The notes below the pieces were generated by a model that saw only the letters and a list, made by a program, of their open reading frames with translations, did not search any database and had not been told where the DNA came from. A DNA stretch of 64,000 bases. Source: Mesonia sediminis (GTDB taxonomy: Bacteria; Bacteroidota; Bacteroidia; Flavobacteriales; Flavobacteriaceae). Location: assembly GCF_042684705.1 (NCBI RefSeq), contig NZ_JBHULZ010000041.1:62001-126000 (forward strand), read 5' to 3'. The position numbers were made by a program, and so were the translations under genes. The stretch's first letter is position 1; every line of letters starts with the position of its first letter. Below, one piece after another: positions 43,570-51,821 of this stretch.

Positions 43570-43784
43570 AAACGATTTTTATATATTGAAACGCTAATCT
43601 CTTGCCTTTATTCTTTACGGATAAAATCTCGCAAACCAAGCAAGCGCGTTGTAGATTAATATTAAATTATTTTAGGGGATAAATATACTAAAATAAGCTG
43701 AGGCAATAGCTTATTAGTCAAAACAGAATTGCTCTAATTTGAATGCACTTGGCTTACTTCAGCTCAAAAGCTACACTTAAAAGC

Positions 43785-43816
43785 AAAAAAAGCCGACAAT
43801 TTTAGTATGTCGGCCT
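43785..43816 (-). terminator. Intrinsic terminator after trhO
   Basis: GCCGACA (43792-43798) pairs with TGTCGGC (43808-43814). On the minus strand the stem is followed by TTTTTTT, 6 bases after the trhO stop codon. Confidence 0.8.
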
Positions 43817-43821
43817 TAGCA

Positions 43822-44853
43822 TTATGCTTTAAATTTTAAGACTTCAGATCTACCCTTTTTAAAAATCTTGTTGCTATTATGTTTTCCTCTCCTCAAGGCT
43901 TTTTGCTCTTCATAGGGCAAGGCATGAATTTCTTTACATTTATCTGAACAGCAATCGTTCATTTTTTCAGCACAGGAAGGGCATTGAATAAACAATAAAT
44001 GGCAGGCTTCATTAGCACAATTTACATGGGTATCGCAAGCTGCACCGCATTGGTGACATTTGGCAATAACTTCGTCTGTAATTTTTTCGGCTCGTCTATG
44101 ATCGAACACAAAATTTTTACCAATGAATTTATTTTCTAGGTTTTGCTCTTTTACTTGTCTGGCATATTCAATGATTCCTCCCTCTAATTGATATACGTTT
44201 TTAAAGCCGCGGTGCTTGTAATATGCACTAGCTTTCTCACAGCGAATGCCACCGGTACAATACATCACTAAGTTTTTCTCTTCCTTAAAATCCTTTAAAT
44301 CATCCTCAATTATAGGCAATGATTCTCTAAAGGTATCGACATCTGGGGTTATAGCTCCTTGAAAATGCCCTATTTCTGTTTCATAATGATTTCGCATATC
44401 TACCAGCACGGTATCGGGATTGCTTATCAACTCATTAAATTTAATTGCATTAACATGCTCACCTTTTTTGGTAACATCAAAAGTTTTATCATCAAGACCA
44501 TCTGCTAAGATTTTATCACGTACCTTAACTTTTAGCTTTAAAAAAGACTTCATATCTTGTTCTATCGCGATATTTAATCGAATATCTTTAAGGAAATAGA
44601 TACCATCTAAAAACGCTTTAAATTCATCAAAGCGCTTAGCAGGAACAGAAAGTTGCGCGTTAATTCCTTCGTGGGCTACATAAATTCTGCCCAAGACTTC
44701 TTGTTCATCCCAAGCGACAAACAAGTGGTTTCTAAAAAGTTCTGGATTACCGATTTTGGCGTATTGATAGAAAGAGATGGTCAATCGGTCTTCTCCCGCT
44801 TCTTCAAGCATGGCTTCTCTTTCTTTCGCACTTAGTTTATTGTACAGTTGCAT
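43822..44853 (-). CDS. trhO: tRNA uridine(34) hydroxylase, rhodanese-type (TrhO/YceA)
   Basis: 343 residues. An N-terminal acylphosphatase-like UPF0176 domain (about 1-100) is followed by a rhodanese domain (about 115-220) with active-site Cys in VMYCTGGIRCEKASAY, and a C-terminal Cys-rich zinc-like tail (CHQCGAACDTHVNCANEAC ... CPSC ... CC). TrhO makes 5-hydroxyuridine at the tRNA wobble base using O2. The gene has its own promoter box and terminator, so it is monocistronic. Complete and typical in length. Confidence 0.93.
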   Translation of the reverse strand: MQLYNKLSAKEREAMLEEAGEDRLTISFYQYAKIGNPELFRNHLFVAWDEQEVLGRIYVAHEGINAQLSVPAKRFDEFKAFLDGIYFLKDIRLNIAIEQDMKSFLKLKVKVRDKILADGLDDKTFDVTKKGEHVNAIKFNELISNPDTVLVDMRNHYETEIGHFQGAITPDVDTFRESLPIIEDDLKDFKEEKNLVMYCTGGIRCEKASAYYKHRGFKNVYQLEGGIIEYARQVKEQNLENKFIGKNFVFDHRRAEKITDEVIAKCHQCGAACDTHVNCANEACHLLFIQCPSCAEKMNDCCSDKCKEIHALPYEEQKALRRGKHNSNKIFKKGRSEVLKFKA

Positions 44854-44891
44854 GCTATACTAATTTTTAAGTTGAACAAAAGTTAAAGCTG

Positions 44892-44899
44892 CAAAGGTA
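44892..44899 (-). promoter_or_regulatory. -7 promoter box of trhO
   Basis: The minus strand reads TACCTTTG, a perfect TAnnTTTG box, 38 bases before the trhO ATG. Confidence 0.5.
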
Positions 44900-44910
44900 A
44901 ACATTTAAAT

Positions 44911-44948
44911 AAAAAAATACCCGAAACTTCTGTTTGGGGTATTTTTTT
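44911..44948 (-). terminator. Perfect 12-bp terminator inside the trhO-recA intergenic region
   Basis: AAAAAAATACCC (44911-44922) pairs exactly with GGGTATTTTTTT (44937-44948), with a 14-base loop. It lies between divergent genes, where no terminator is expected unless something upstream on the minus strand is transcribed. The small ORF at 45009-45095 is the obvious candidate. Confidence 0.8.
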
Positions 44949-45008
44949 GAATGGCTAATTCGTTATTAATAATTTAATTTTAAAAAATTATGTATCATAA
45001 CGAATCGG

Positions 45009-45095
45009 TCAACCACCATCTATCTTGGCCCCTCCTACAATTGTAAAGCTATTTTCAGAGCCACATAAAAAAACGGTTTTTTTATTTGTTTTCAC
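45009..45095 (-). CDS. Possible 28-residue peptide ending in Gly-Gly (candidate)
   Basis: A GTG-started minus-strand frame encodes a basic tip (VKTNKKTVFLCG), then SENSFTIVGGAKIDGG and stop. Peptides with a basic leader and IVGG or GG-type ends resemble precursor leaders of bacteriocin-like products, but similarity to any known peptide cannot be claimed. It is followed by an inverted repeat (44958-44966 with 44997-45005) and by a strong terminator, which supports a transcribed unit. It could equally be a non-coding RNA. No processing or export genes lie nearby. The frame stays open upstream of the GTG, so the start is uncertain. Confidence 0.35.
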   Translation of the reverse strand: MKTNKKTVFLCGSENSFTIVGGAKIDGG

Positions 45096-45149
45096 AGTAA
45101 ATGGTCTTTGGATTAAGATGCAAACTTTTAAAAAAGGTTGCGTTTTAGA

Positions 45150-45180
45150 TTGTAATGATACAAAACTTGTAGTATTTTAG
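45150..45180 (+). promoter_or_regulatory. recA promoter with triple TTGTA/TACAA half-sites
   Basis: TTGTA-ATGA-TACAA-AAC-TTGTA (45150-45171) gives two overlapping inverted repeats just upstream of a -7-like TATTTTAG (45173-45180). The first TTG sits 20 bases before this box, as a -33 element would. The arrangement suggests an operator, perhaps for DNA-damage control, but no regulator is known from this window. Confidence 0.45.
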
Positions 45181-45218
45181 CATCAATTCAAAAAAGAAAT
45201 AATAGAGTAATCAAGATT

Positions 45219-46232
45219 ATGAGTAAAGACAACGAAAAAGAAGCAAAATTAAAAGCCCTTAAACTTACCTTAGACAAACTTGATAAAACCTACGGGAAGG
45301 GCACCGTAATGAAGATGAGCGACCAGGCTGTGCAAGATGTAGATGCTATTTCTTCGGGGTCTTTAGGATTAGACTTAGCTTTGGGTGTTGGTGGATACCC
45401 TAGAGGTAGAGTAATTGAAATTTACGGTCCAGAATCTTCTGGTAAAACCACACTTACCTTACATGCCATTGCCGAAGCCCAAAAAGTGGGTGGTATTGCC
45501 GCTTTTATCGATGCAGAACATGCATTCGATAGGTTTTATGCAGAAAAATTAGGTGTAGATATCGAAAACCTTATCATATCGCAACCAGATCACGGAGAGC
45601 AAGCCTTAGAGATTGCCGATAATTTAATTCGTTCAGGCGCAATTGATATTATTGTTGTAGATTCTGTAGCAGCTCTAACGCCAAAGAGTGAGATTGAAGG
45701 AGAAATGGGAGATTCTAAAATGGGGCTTCATGCCCGATTGATGTCTCAAGCGCTACGAAAGTTAACCTCAACCATTAGCAAAACCAATTGTACCGTAATT
45801 TTTATTAACCAATTACGTGAGAAAATTGGTGTTATGTTCGGAAACCCCGAAACCACAACTGGTGGTAATGCACTTAAGTTTTACGCCTCTGTTCGTTTAG
45901 ATATAAGAAGATCTACCCAAATTAAAGACAGTAATAGCGAAGTAAAGGGTAACAAAACAAGGGTAAAAGTAGTTAAGAATAAAGTTGCCCCTCCTTTTAA
46001 AACAGCCGAATTTGATATTATGTACGGCGAAGGTATTTCTAAAGTAGGTGAAATTATTGACGTGGGTGTAGACTACGAAATTGTTAAAAAGAGTGGTTCT
46101 TGGTTCAGTTATGAAGACACCAAATTAGGGCAAGGTAGAGACGCCGTTAAAAACCTATTGAAAGACAATCCTGAATTAATGGAGGAGCTTGAAACAAAAA
46201 TCACCGATGCCATTAAAATAGCGAAAGGTTAA
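45219..46232 (+). CDS. recA: RecA recombinase
   Basis: 337 residues, complete RecA. Walker A GPESSGKTT, the MAW-like SGSLGLDLALGVGGYPRGRV, Walker B IIVVDSVAALTPK, and loop L2 FINQLREKIGVMFGNPETTTGG are all present. RecA forms filaments on single-stranded DNA for recombination and repair. The gene stands alone with a long terminator after it. Its upstream region carries TTGTA/TACAA repeats that may be a regulatory site. Confidence 0.98.
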   Translation: MSKDNEKEAKLKALKLTLDKLDKTYGKGTVMKMSDQAVQDVDAISSGSLGLDLALGVGGYPRGRVIEIYGPESSGKTTLTLHAIAEAQKVGGIAAFIDAEHAFDRFYAEKLGVDIENLIISQPDHGEQALEIADNLIRSGAIDIIVVDSVAALTPKSEIEGEMGDSKMGLHARLMSQALRKLTSTISKTNCTVIFINQLREKIGVMFGNPETTTGGNALKFYASVRLDIRRSTQIKDSNSEVKGNKTRVKVVKNKVAPPFKTAEFDIMYGEGISKVGEIIDVGVDYEIVKKSGSWFSYEDTKLGQGRDAVKNLLKDNPELMEELETKITDAIKIAKG

Positions 46233-46256
46233 AACAAATTTTAGTGTTTTTTACTT

Positions 46257-46337
46257 AGACTGTTTGTGTTAAATTTATTTCTTGTTTTATCCTAAAGCTT
46301 GAAAAAAAAATAAACTTAACACAAACAGTCTTTTTTA
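46257..46337 (+). terminator. Long intrinsic terminator after recA
   Basis: AGACTGTTTGTGTTAA (46257-46272) pairs exactly with the complementary 16 bases ending at 46331, and after one mismatch the stem continues for 7 more pairs. The 3' arm is followed by TTTTT. Confidence 0.85.
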
Positions 46338-46389
46338 TTTACGCAACCTAAAGACTTTTACTGCATCTAATTAAAAAATACCTATTTCT

Positions 46390-46815
46390 ATGAAAGGCAA
46401 ATTACGCTATTTAAGCTTTATAATCTTGGCACTACTTGTTTGTACCGCCTGTTTAAATGATGACTTAGACGAAAACGATTTTAATATTGAACTAGCGCCA
46501 GCCATTAGTACAAACTTACCCGATACACTGGTATTTGGAAAGTCTTTCAATATTGAGGTAGAATACCAACCTAAAACCACCTGCCACATGTTTGCTGGCT
46601 TTAACTATTATGACGGCAACCAGCAGCAACAACTGGCTGTAATTACATCCTACTCTTCCAACGAGCAGGACTGTCAAACAGAAGATTTAAAAATAGCCAC
46701 TTTTGAATTTACCCCGCGTAGAACAGATTTCTATAATTTTGAAATTTATAGTGGTGAGTCTGAAGAAGGCAAGGCCTTATTTTTAGAGAAAAAAGTTTTT
46801 GTAAAATTAGAATAA
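46390..46815 (+). CDS. Lipoprotein of unknown function, first gene of the sigma-factor operon
   Basis: 141 residues with a signal peptide and lipobox-like LLVCTACLND (Cys21). The mature part looks like a small beta-sandwich: VFGKSFNIEVEYQPKTTCHMFAGFNYYDG and FEFTPRRTDFYNFEIYSG, with two further cysteines that may pair. The stop codon overlaps the sigma-factor start by one base (TAATG), so the two are translated together. I do not recognise the family; it could be part of the signal sensed by the neighbouring sigma/anti-sigma pair, which is only a suggestion. Confidence 0.7.
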   Translation: MKGKLRYLSFIILALLVCTACLNDDLDENDFNIELAPAISTNLPDTLVFGKSFNIEVEYQPKTTCHMFAGFNYYDGNQQQQLAVITSYSSNEQDCQTEDLKIATFEFTPRRTDFYNFEIYSGESEEGKALFLEKKVFVKLE

Positions 46816-47357
46816 TGAAAATTCAAAACCTGATACGTCAATGCCAGAAGCAAGACCTAGCGTCTCAGGAACAATTATATCATATCTATAACCAAAAATT
46901 GTTTAGCGTAGCCTTAAAATACGCCAGAAATTACAAAGAGGCCGAAGACCATTTACAGGATTCATTTATTACCATCTTCAAAAAGATAAACCAATTTAAA
47001 TTTAAAGGTTCTTTTGAGGGCTGGATGAAAAGAATTGTAATTAACACTTGCCTTCAAGCCTATCGCAAGGAGCCTTTTTTCGAAATTATTAATGAAAATC
47101 AAATAAAGGAAACCGAAGAAGAAATAGAAGACCATGATCTTCCGCTTGACTTCTTACTTAAAATTGTTCAAGAACTCCCCAATCGCTACCGGTTAGTCTT
47201 TAACTTGTATGCCTTAGACGGCTATTCACATAAGGAAATTGCAGAATTGCTTCACATAAGTGATGGAACTTCAAAATCTAATTTGGCTCGCGCCAGACAA
47301 ATTTTAAGGCAAAAGGTAGAGGCTTATCAAAACTTAACCAACCAAAAATCTGTATAA
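46815..47357 (+). CDS. ECF-type RNA polymerase sigma factor
   Basis: 180 residues. Region 2 is seen in ALKYARNYKEAEDHLQDSFITIFKKI and region 4 in the helix-turn-helix LDGYSHKEIAELLHISDGTSKSNLARARQILR. No region 1 or 3, so it is an ECF sigma factor. It overlaps the upstream lipoprotein gene and the downstream anti-sigma gene by one base each, giving a tight three-gene operon. The partner downstream has a cytoplasmic tip, one inner-membrane helix and a predicted outer-membrane barrel, so this sigma factor is probably held at the membrane until an envelope signal appears. Confidence 0.93.
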   Translation: MKIQNLIRQCQKQDLASQEQLYHIYNQKLFSVALKYARNYKEAEDHLQDSFITIFKKINQFKFKGSFEGWMKRIVINTCLQAYRKEPFFEIINENQIKETEEEIEDHDLPLDFLLKIVQELPNRYRLVFNLYALDGYSHKEIAELLHISDGTSKSNLARARQILRQKVEAYQNLTNQKSV

Positions 47358-48820
47358 TGAAAGATAAAAAACATATAGATAGACTGTTTCAAGAGAAATT
47401 CAAAGATTTTGAAGCTGCTCCATCAAATCAGGTTTGGAAAAACATAGAAACGGAGTTAAGCCCTAGAAAGAAAAAAAGAGCCGCTTTTTTTTGGTGGCGC
47501 TTAGGCGGATTGGCGGCTATACTAATAATAGCATTCCTCGCAGGAAATTGGTTTTATAACACTCAAAATCAACCTTTTAAAACCAGTCCTTCTCAAGTTG
47601 AAATAAGCGAACCCAAGCTAAGAGATGAATCAAAAGAAAGTCTATTAACATCAGAGGAAAAAGAGCTAGAATTCAACAATACAAAAACCCATTTCGATAA
47701 CCAGAAAAACACAAGTGAAGAACAAATAAATAAAAACGAAAAGCGCATTAGCCAGCAAGAGCAAGAAACCGCAGCGTTTAAGCAAGGGAAGAACCCACCC
47801 AAAACGATCTACTCGGCTGCTCAACCAAAGAGCAATGAGCAAATCGATAACCAAGGTGAAAATCAAAGACAATTAAAAGTTTCGTCTAAAAATGAAGTAA
47901 ACAAAAATACATTTGCAAGCACCAATTCAACAGTCAATGATCTTCAAACTAAAAATAATAACACATTTACAAAGCAAAAGCCTAAAGAGATTTTAGACCT
48001 AGTAGAAAGTAGCATATTAAATCCGCTTGAAGAAAGTTTAGAAGAAGCCAATGCCTTAACGGAAAAAGCAAAGGAACAGAAGGATACACCTAACAAAGCT
48101 GAAGATTTAGCAACTCAAAACCGCTGGTCTGTTACCCCTCAAATGAGTCCGATTTACTTTGGTAATTTAAACGCCAGAGGAAACCCTATTGACGCTCGAT
48201 TTGCGAGCAATGAGAATGATGGAGCCATCAGTATGAATTATGGTATTCAAGTTGGTTATCAAATTAGTACTAACTTTAAAATCAGAAGCGGTGTAAACCG
48301 TGTAGTTGTTGGAAACAAGACCAAGGAAATTGGTTTTACGGCAAGCGCCGAAAATATAACAACTTTACGTAATGTAAACACCACTTCTACTGCAATGAAT
48401 CTAAAAGTAGTACCCAATCCGGAACAGATGAAGGGAGTGCAAGGTTTTAACAATTATATAGCCGGAAATATTCAGCAACAAATGGGCTTTATTGAAATAC
48501 CGCTAGAATTAGAGTATACCTTGTTACAACGAAAAATAAACATTCATTTAATTGGTGGGGCAAGTACACTTTTATTAAACAAAAATGAGGTGGCAATTAA
48601 TAGCGATTTAGGAAATATTAACCTTGGAGAAGCAAACAACTTAAACAATGTAAGCTTTACCACCAACGTAGGAGTTGGCTTGGGATATAATTTTAATGAA
48701 AAAATGCGTTTTCAATTAGAGCCTGTCTTTAAATACCAACTTAACACCTATACTGGTAATACCGCGGGTTACTCCCCTTTTCTTTTTGGATTGTATACCG
48801 GTATCAACTGGAAATTTTAA
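47357..48820 (+). CDS. Dual-membrane anti-sigma protein: cytoplasmic tip, membrane helix, disordered linker, outer-membrane barrel
   Basis: 487 residues. Residues 1-40 (DRLFQEKFKDFEAAPSNQVW) are a cytoplasmic anti-sigma-like tip, 45-68 a membrane helix (FFWWRLGGLAAILIIAFLAG). About 72-255 is a long linker rich in Glu, Lys, Asn and Gln with no fold, and about 256-487 is an outer-membrane beta-barrel domain (repeated NYGIQVGYQIS-type strands, ending YTGINWKF). A single chain would therefore cross the inner membrane, the periplasm and the outer membrane. Similar proteins (Dma) are reported in Bacteroides as regulators of outer-membrane vesicle release. It pairs with the ECF sigma factor encoded immediately upstream. 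Anti-sigma role is inferred. Confidence 0.82.
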   Translation: MKDKKHIDRLFQEKFKDFEAAPSNQVWKNIETELSPRKKKRAAFFWWRLGGLAAILIIAFLAGNWFYNTQNQPFKTSPSQVEISEPKLRDESKESLLTSEEKELEFNNTKTHFDNQKNTSEEQINKNEKRISQQEQETAAFKQGKNPPKTIYSAAQPKSNEQIDNQGENQRQLKVSSKNEVNKNTFASTNSTVNDLQTKNNNTFTKQKPKEILDLVESSILNPLEESLEEANALTEKAKEQKDTPNKAEDLATQNRWSVTPQMSPIYFGNLNARGNPIDARFASNENDGAISMNYGIQVGYQISTNFKIRSGVNRVVVGNKTKEIGFTASAENITTLRNVNTTSTAMNLKVVPNPEQMKGVQGFNNYIAGNIQQQMGFIEIPLELEYTLLQRKINIHLIGGASTLLLNKNEVAINSDLGNINLGEANNLNNVSFTTNVGVGLGYNFNEKMRFQLEPVFKYQLNTYTGNTAGYSPFLFGLYTGINWKF

Positions 48821-49557
48821 GCCTTATCTGCAGTCAACTTGTTTAAAATGGCCTTTCTCACCTGTTGCTTTAAAATCGTCTTTTCTTCAGTTTTTAAACC
48901 TTGCGTAGAAAAGAATGGTAATATTTCTGCGCGTAGTCTACCGGGTTTACCCTTGAAAAAACTATAAGGAAATCGTTTTTTGTTATCATAAAAAACCAGA
49001 GGAACCACAGCGATCTGGTGTTCTATCGCCAGCCGAAATGCGCCATCTTTAAAGCTATCTAGCACCAAGTTTAAATCATCTGGTACGCCTCCTTCGGGAA
49101 AAATACATATACTATTTCCTTGTTTCAATCTGCGTTGCGCCGAATCATACACTTGCTTTCTACTTTTTATATTATTTCGATCAACCAATATGCACGTGCG
49201 TTTGTAAAAAAATCCGAAAAGGGGAAATTTAGCCAATTCTTTCTTGCCAACAAAAACAAATGGATTTCTAATCACCGCAAGCATTAACATGATGTCGAGC
49301 ATAGAAGTGTGGTTAGCCACAAACATATAACTCGTATCTTTTTGAGGCACTTGTAGGCGCTTTATTTCTGGGTAAAACCCCATACCATATAAAATGAATA
49401 AAGCCCACCAACGGGCAAGTATAAAAAATTGTTTATAATATTGTTCTGATGCCGTAAACAGGAGTAAAAATGGCAATAAAACTACAATAGGTATTAATAC
49501 CAATAAGTAAAACCAAATACGCCAAAATAAAACGGCTAACTTGCTGAAAATTCTCAT
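48817..49557 (-). CDS. Second PlsC-type 1-acylglycerol-3-phosphate acyltransferase
   Basis: 246 residues: N-terminal membrane region (about 10-35), block I NHTSMLDIM, block III FPEGGVPDD and block IV VPLVFYDNK. It is a PlsC paralogue with PEGG instead of the PEGT of the copy at 13678. The 3' end overlaps the convergent barrel gene by 4 bases. A role in phospholipid synthesis or in acylating another lipid is likely; which is unknown. Confidence 0.88.
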   Translation of the reverse strand: MRIFSKLAVLFWRIWFYLLVLIPIVVLLPFLLLFTASEQYYKQFFILARWWALFILYGMGFYPEIKRLQVPQKDTSYMFVANHTSMLDIMLMLAVIRNPFVFVGKKELAKFPLFGFFYKRTCILVDRNNIKSRKQVYDSAQRRLKQGNSICIFPEGGVPDDLNLVLDSFKDGAFRLAIEHQIAVVPLVFYDNKKRFPYSFFKGKPGRLRAEILPFFSTQGLKTEEKTILKQQVRKAILNKLTADKA

Positions 49558-49624
49558 AGCTCAAAAATATAAAAAAGCTCAGACCAAATTCTATAAAAAA
49601 AGTACCTTTACAAAAATTTTTATT

Positions 49625-50596
49625 ATGTCTAGAATACTTACCGGGGTTCAAAGTACAGGAACGCCGCATTTAGGAAATTTATTAGGGGCCATTATACCAG
49701 CTATTGAAATGGCTAATGATGATAAAAACGAGTCTTTTTTATTTATAGCAAACCTGCATACACTTACGCAAATTAAAGACCCTAGTATTTTAAAAGAAAA
49801 CACCTATGCTGTGGCAGCCGCTTGGCTAGCCTTTGGCCTAGACACTTCAAAAACAGTTTTTTACAGACAAAGCGACATTCCACAAACTACAGAATTAACC
49901 TGGTACTTGAGTTGCTTTTTCCCCTATCAGCGGCTTACTTTGGCTCATTCTTTTAAAGATAAAGCCGACCGATTAGCCGATGTTAACTCGGGTTTATTTA
50001 CCTACCCTATGCTAATGGCTGCAGATATTTTACTCTACGATGCCGAATTAGTCCCGGTAGGTAAAGATCAATTGCAACATATAGAGATGACGCGAGACGT
50101 TGCCTCTCGCTTTCACGCTCAAATGGGAGATACTTTTGTACTTCCTGAGGCAAAAATCCAAGAGCAGACCAAGTATATTCCTGGTACAGATGGCGAAAAA
50201 ATGAGCAAATCACGTAACAATTATATCAATATATTTGAAACAGATAAAGCTTTAAAAAAGCAAGTGATGGGTATTGCTACCGATAGCACTCCACTGGAGA
50301 GCCCTAAAGACCCAGATTCTTGCAATGTTTTTAACTTGTATAAGCTCTTAGCTAATGATGATGAAATTGCCACAATGCGAGAAAATTACTTGGCTGGAGG
50401 ATATGGATACGGCCACGCTAAAAAAGAACTTTATCAATTACTCCTTGATAAATATGCCGACCAACGCGCCAAATTTGCTTATTATATGAATAATACCGAC
50501 GAGCTTGACACTATATTAGAGGAAGGAGCCAAAAAGGCCGAGAAAGTTGCCAACGAGGTTTTAAATAGGGTACGCAAAAAATTAGGTTACCTTTAG
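49625..50596 (+). CDS. trpS: Tryptophanyl-tRNA synthetase
   Basis: 323 residues from the ATG at 49625. Class I signature TPHLGNLLG (HIGH-like) and GEKMSKSRNN (KMSKS) are present, with LMAADILLYDAELVPVGKDQLQHIEM between them. It charges tRNA-Trp. An open frame from 49541 adds 28 residues that lack family similarity and overlap the divergent plsC gene, so I rejected it. A terminator with a perfect 7-bp stem follows. Confidence 0.96.
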   Translation: MSRILTGVQSTGTPHLGNLLGAIIPAIEMANDDKNESFLFIANLHTLTQIKDPSILKENTYAVAAAWLAFGLDTSKTVFYRQSDIPQTTELTWYLSCFFPYQRLTLAHSFKDKADRLADVNSGLFTYPMLMAADILLYDAELVPVGKDQLQHIEMTRDVASRFHAQMGDTFVLPEAKIQEQTKYIPGTDGEKMSKSRNNYINIFETDKALKKQVMGIATDSTPLESPKDPDSCNVFNLYKLLANDDEIATMRENYLAGGYGYGHAKKELYQLLLDKYADQRAKFAYYMNNTDELDTILEEGAKKAEKVANEVLNRVRKKLGYL

Positions 50597-50601
50597 AAAA
50601 A

Positions 50602-50628
50602 ATAATCCGCCCTCGAGCGGATTTTTTT
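50602..50628. terminator. Intrinsic terminator between trpS and dprA
   Basis: AATCCGC (50604-50610) pairs with GCGGATT (50617-50623), with A and T runs on either side, so it can end both convergent transcripts. Confidence 0.85.
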
Positions 50629-51721
50629 ATATCACCTCGAATAATTTACCTGGTAAGGGCCGTAAAACGCCTTTAAGCTCTAGATTTAGTAAAATAGGAT
50701 TAAGTTTAAAAGTAGGTAATTCACAATTTAAGGCAAGATTGTCAACCTCTGCTTTCCCCATGCTTTTGAGTGTTTCATAAACCCGTTTCTCCTCGCCTTC
50801 TAAATCTACAAACAATTGGGTTTGGATAGGTTTTTCTTTGACATCCCAGTTTAATTGATAAATTAAATCTTCTACGCCTGTGAGAAGCCTAGCTTGATGA
50901 GTTTTTATAAGTTTATTGCATCCAATACTCATACTATCGGTAGTACGACCAGGCACAGCGAATACCTCTCGGTTATACGAATTAGCAATTTCTGCCGTAA
51001 TTAATGACCCCCCTTTTTCTGCGCTTTCAATAACAATTGTAGCTTCGCTAAGTCCCGCAATAATACGGTTACGCCGGATAAAATTTTTACGATCAAAATT
51101 AGCATTGCTCCAAAAATCAGTAAAAAAACCTCCATGCTTTAGGATATCAGGCATATAACAAGAGTGTGTTTTGGGGTAAATAGTGTCTAAACCATGTGCC
51201 AAGCAGGCAATAGTCTGCAAATTATTTTTTACTGCCGCTTTGTGGGCAGCAATATCTACACCATAAGCAAACCCTGATACAATTACGGGGTTAAGCGGCT
51301 TTAAGGCTTCTAATAAAGATTCACAAAATGCAATTCCGTGATTGGTCACCTGCCGTGTACCTACAATACTTAACATGCGTTTGTTATTTATATTAAAATC
51401 TCCTTGAGTAAACAATAAAATGGGAGAATCTACACAATGTTTAAGCAAACTAGGATAATCATCATCTTCAAAATAAATAGGCTTGATATTATTTTTACGG
51501 ATAAATTGGAGTTCTTCTTCGGCTCGACTTAAAGTTTCCCCTTCGAGAATGGCTTCTACCCGAAAATCGCCAAAACCATCTAAGCTTTCGAAATCTTTTC
51601 GACTAGCCTTAAAAATAGCTTCTGGTTTACCGAAGATTTTTAAAAGTTTTTTAGCTAAGATATCTCCAATCCCATTTACTCTTTGCAAAGCCAGCGTATA
51701 AAGTAATTCGTTTTCTGTCAT
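50627..51721 (-). CDS. dprA: DNA processing protein DprA
   Basis: 364 residues from the ATG at 51721 (an upstream frame to 51754 adds 11 residues). The N-terminal part is a SAM-like domain with helix-hairpin-helix RVNGIGDILAKKLLKIFG, the middle is the Rossmann domain with SIVGTRQVTNHG and GFAYGVDIAAHKAA, and the C-terminus has a winged-helix-like end. DprA loads RecA on incoming single-stranded DNA during transformation. Presence alone does not show competence, as many bacteria keep the gene. It is divergent from the SPOR gene. Confidence 0.93.
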   Translation of the reverse strand: MTENELLYTLALQRVNGIGDILAKKLLKIFGKPEAIFKASRKDFESLDGFGDFRVEAILEGETLSRAEEELQFIRKNNIKPIYFEDDDYPSLLKHCVDSPILLFTQGDFNINNKRMLSIVGTRQVTNHGIAFCESLLEALKPLNPVIVSGFAYGVDIAAHKAAVKNNLQTIACLAHGLDTIYPKTHSCYMPDILKHGGFFTDFWSNANFDRKNFIRRNRIIAGLSEATIVIESAEKGGSLITAEIANSYNREVFAVPGRTTDSMSIGCNKLIKTHQARLLTGVEDLIYQLNWDVKEKPIQTQLFVDLEGEEKRVYETLKSMGKAEVDNLALNCELPTFKLNPILLNLELKGVLRPLPGKLFEVI

Positions 51722-51808
51722 TCTACTGAAAATTAATACCTTAAAAATAAGCAAAAAGAATTGTTAATAAAATTAGCTTCATCTTTTTTTAAAACTAATA
51801 AAATCTAT

Positions 51809-51816
51809 TAAATTTG
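51809..51816 (+). promoter_or_regulatory. -7 promoter box directly before the SPOR gene
   Basis: TAAATTTG fits TAnnTTTG and ends only 5 bases before the ATG at 51822. The protein's conserved N-terminus begins at this ATG, so the mRNA would be leaderless or nearly so. Confidence 0.45.
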
Positions 51817-51821
51817 TTAAT

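Noticed and set aside
49541..49624. Longer trpS start
   Set aside because: It overlaps the divergent plsC gene and lacks family similarity.
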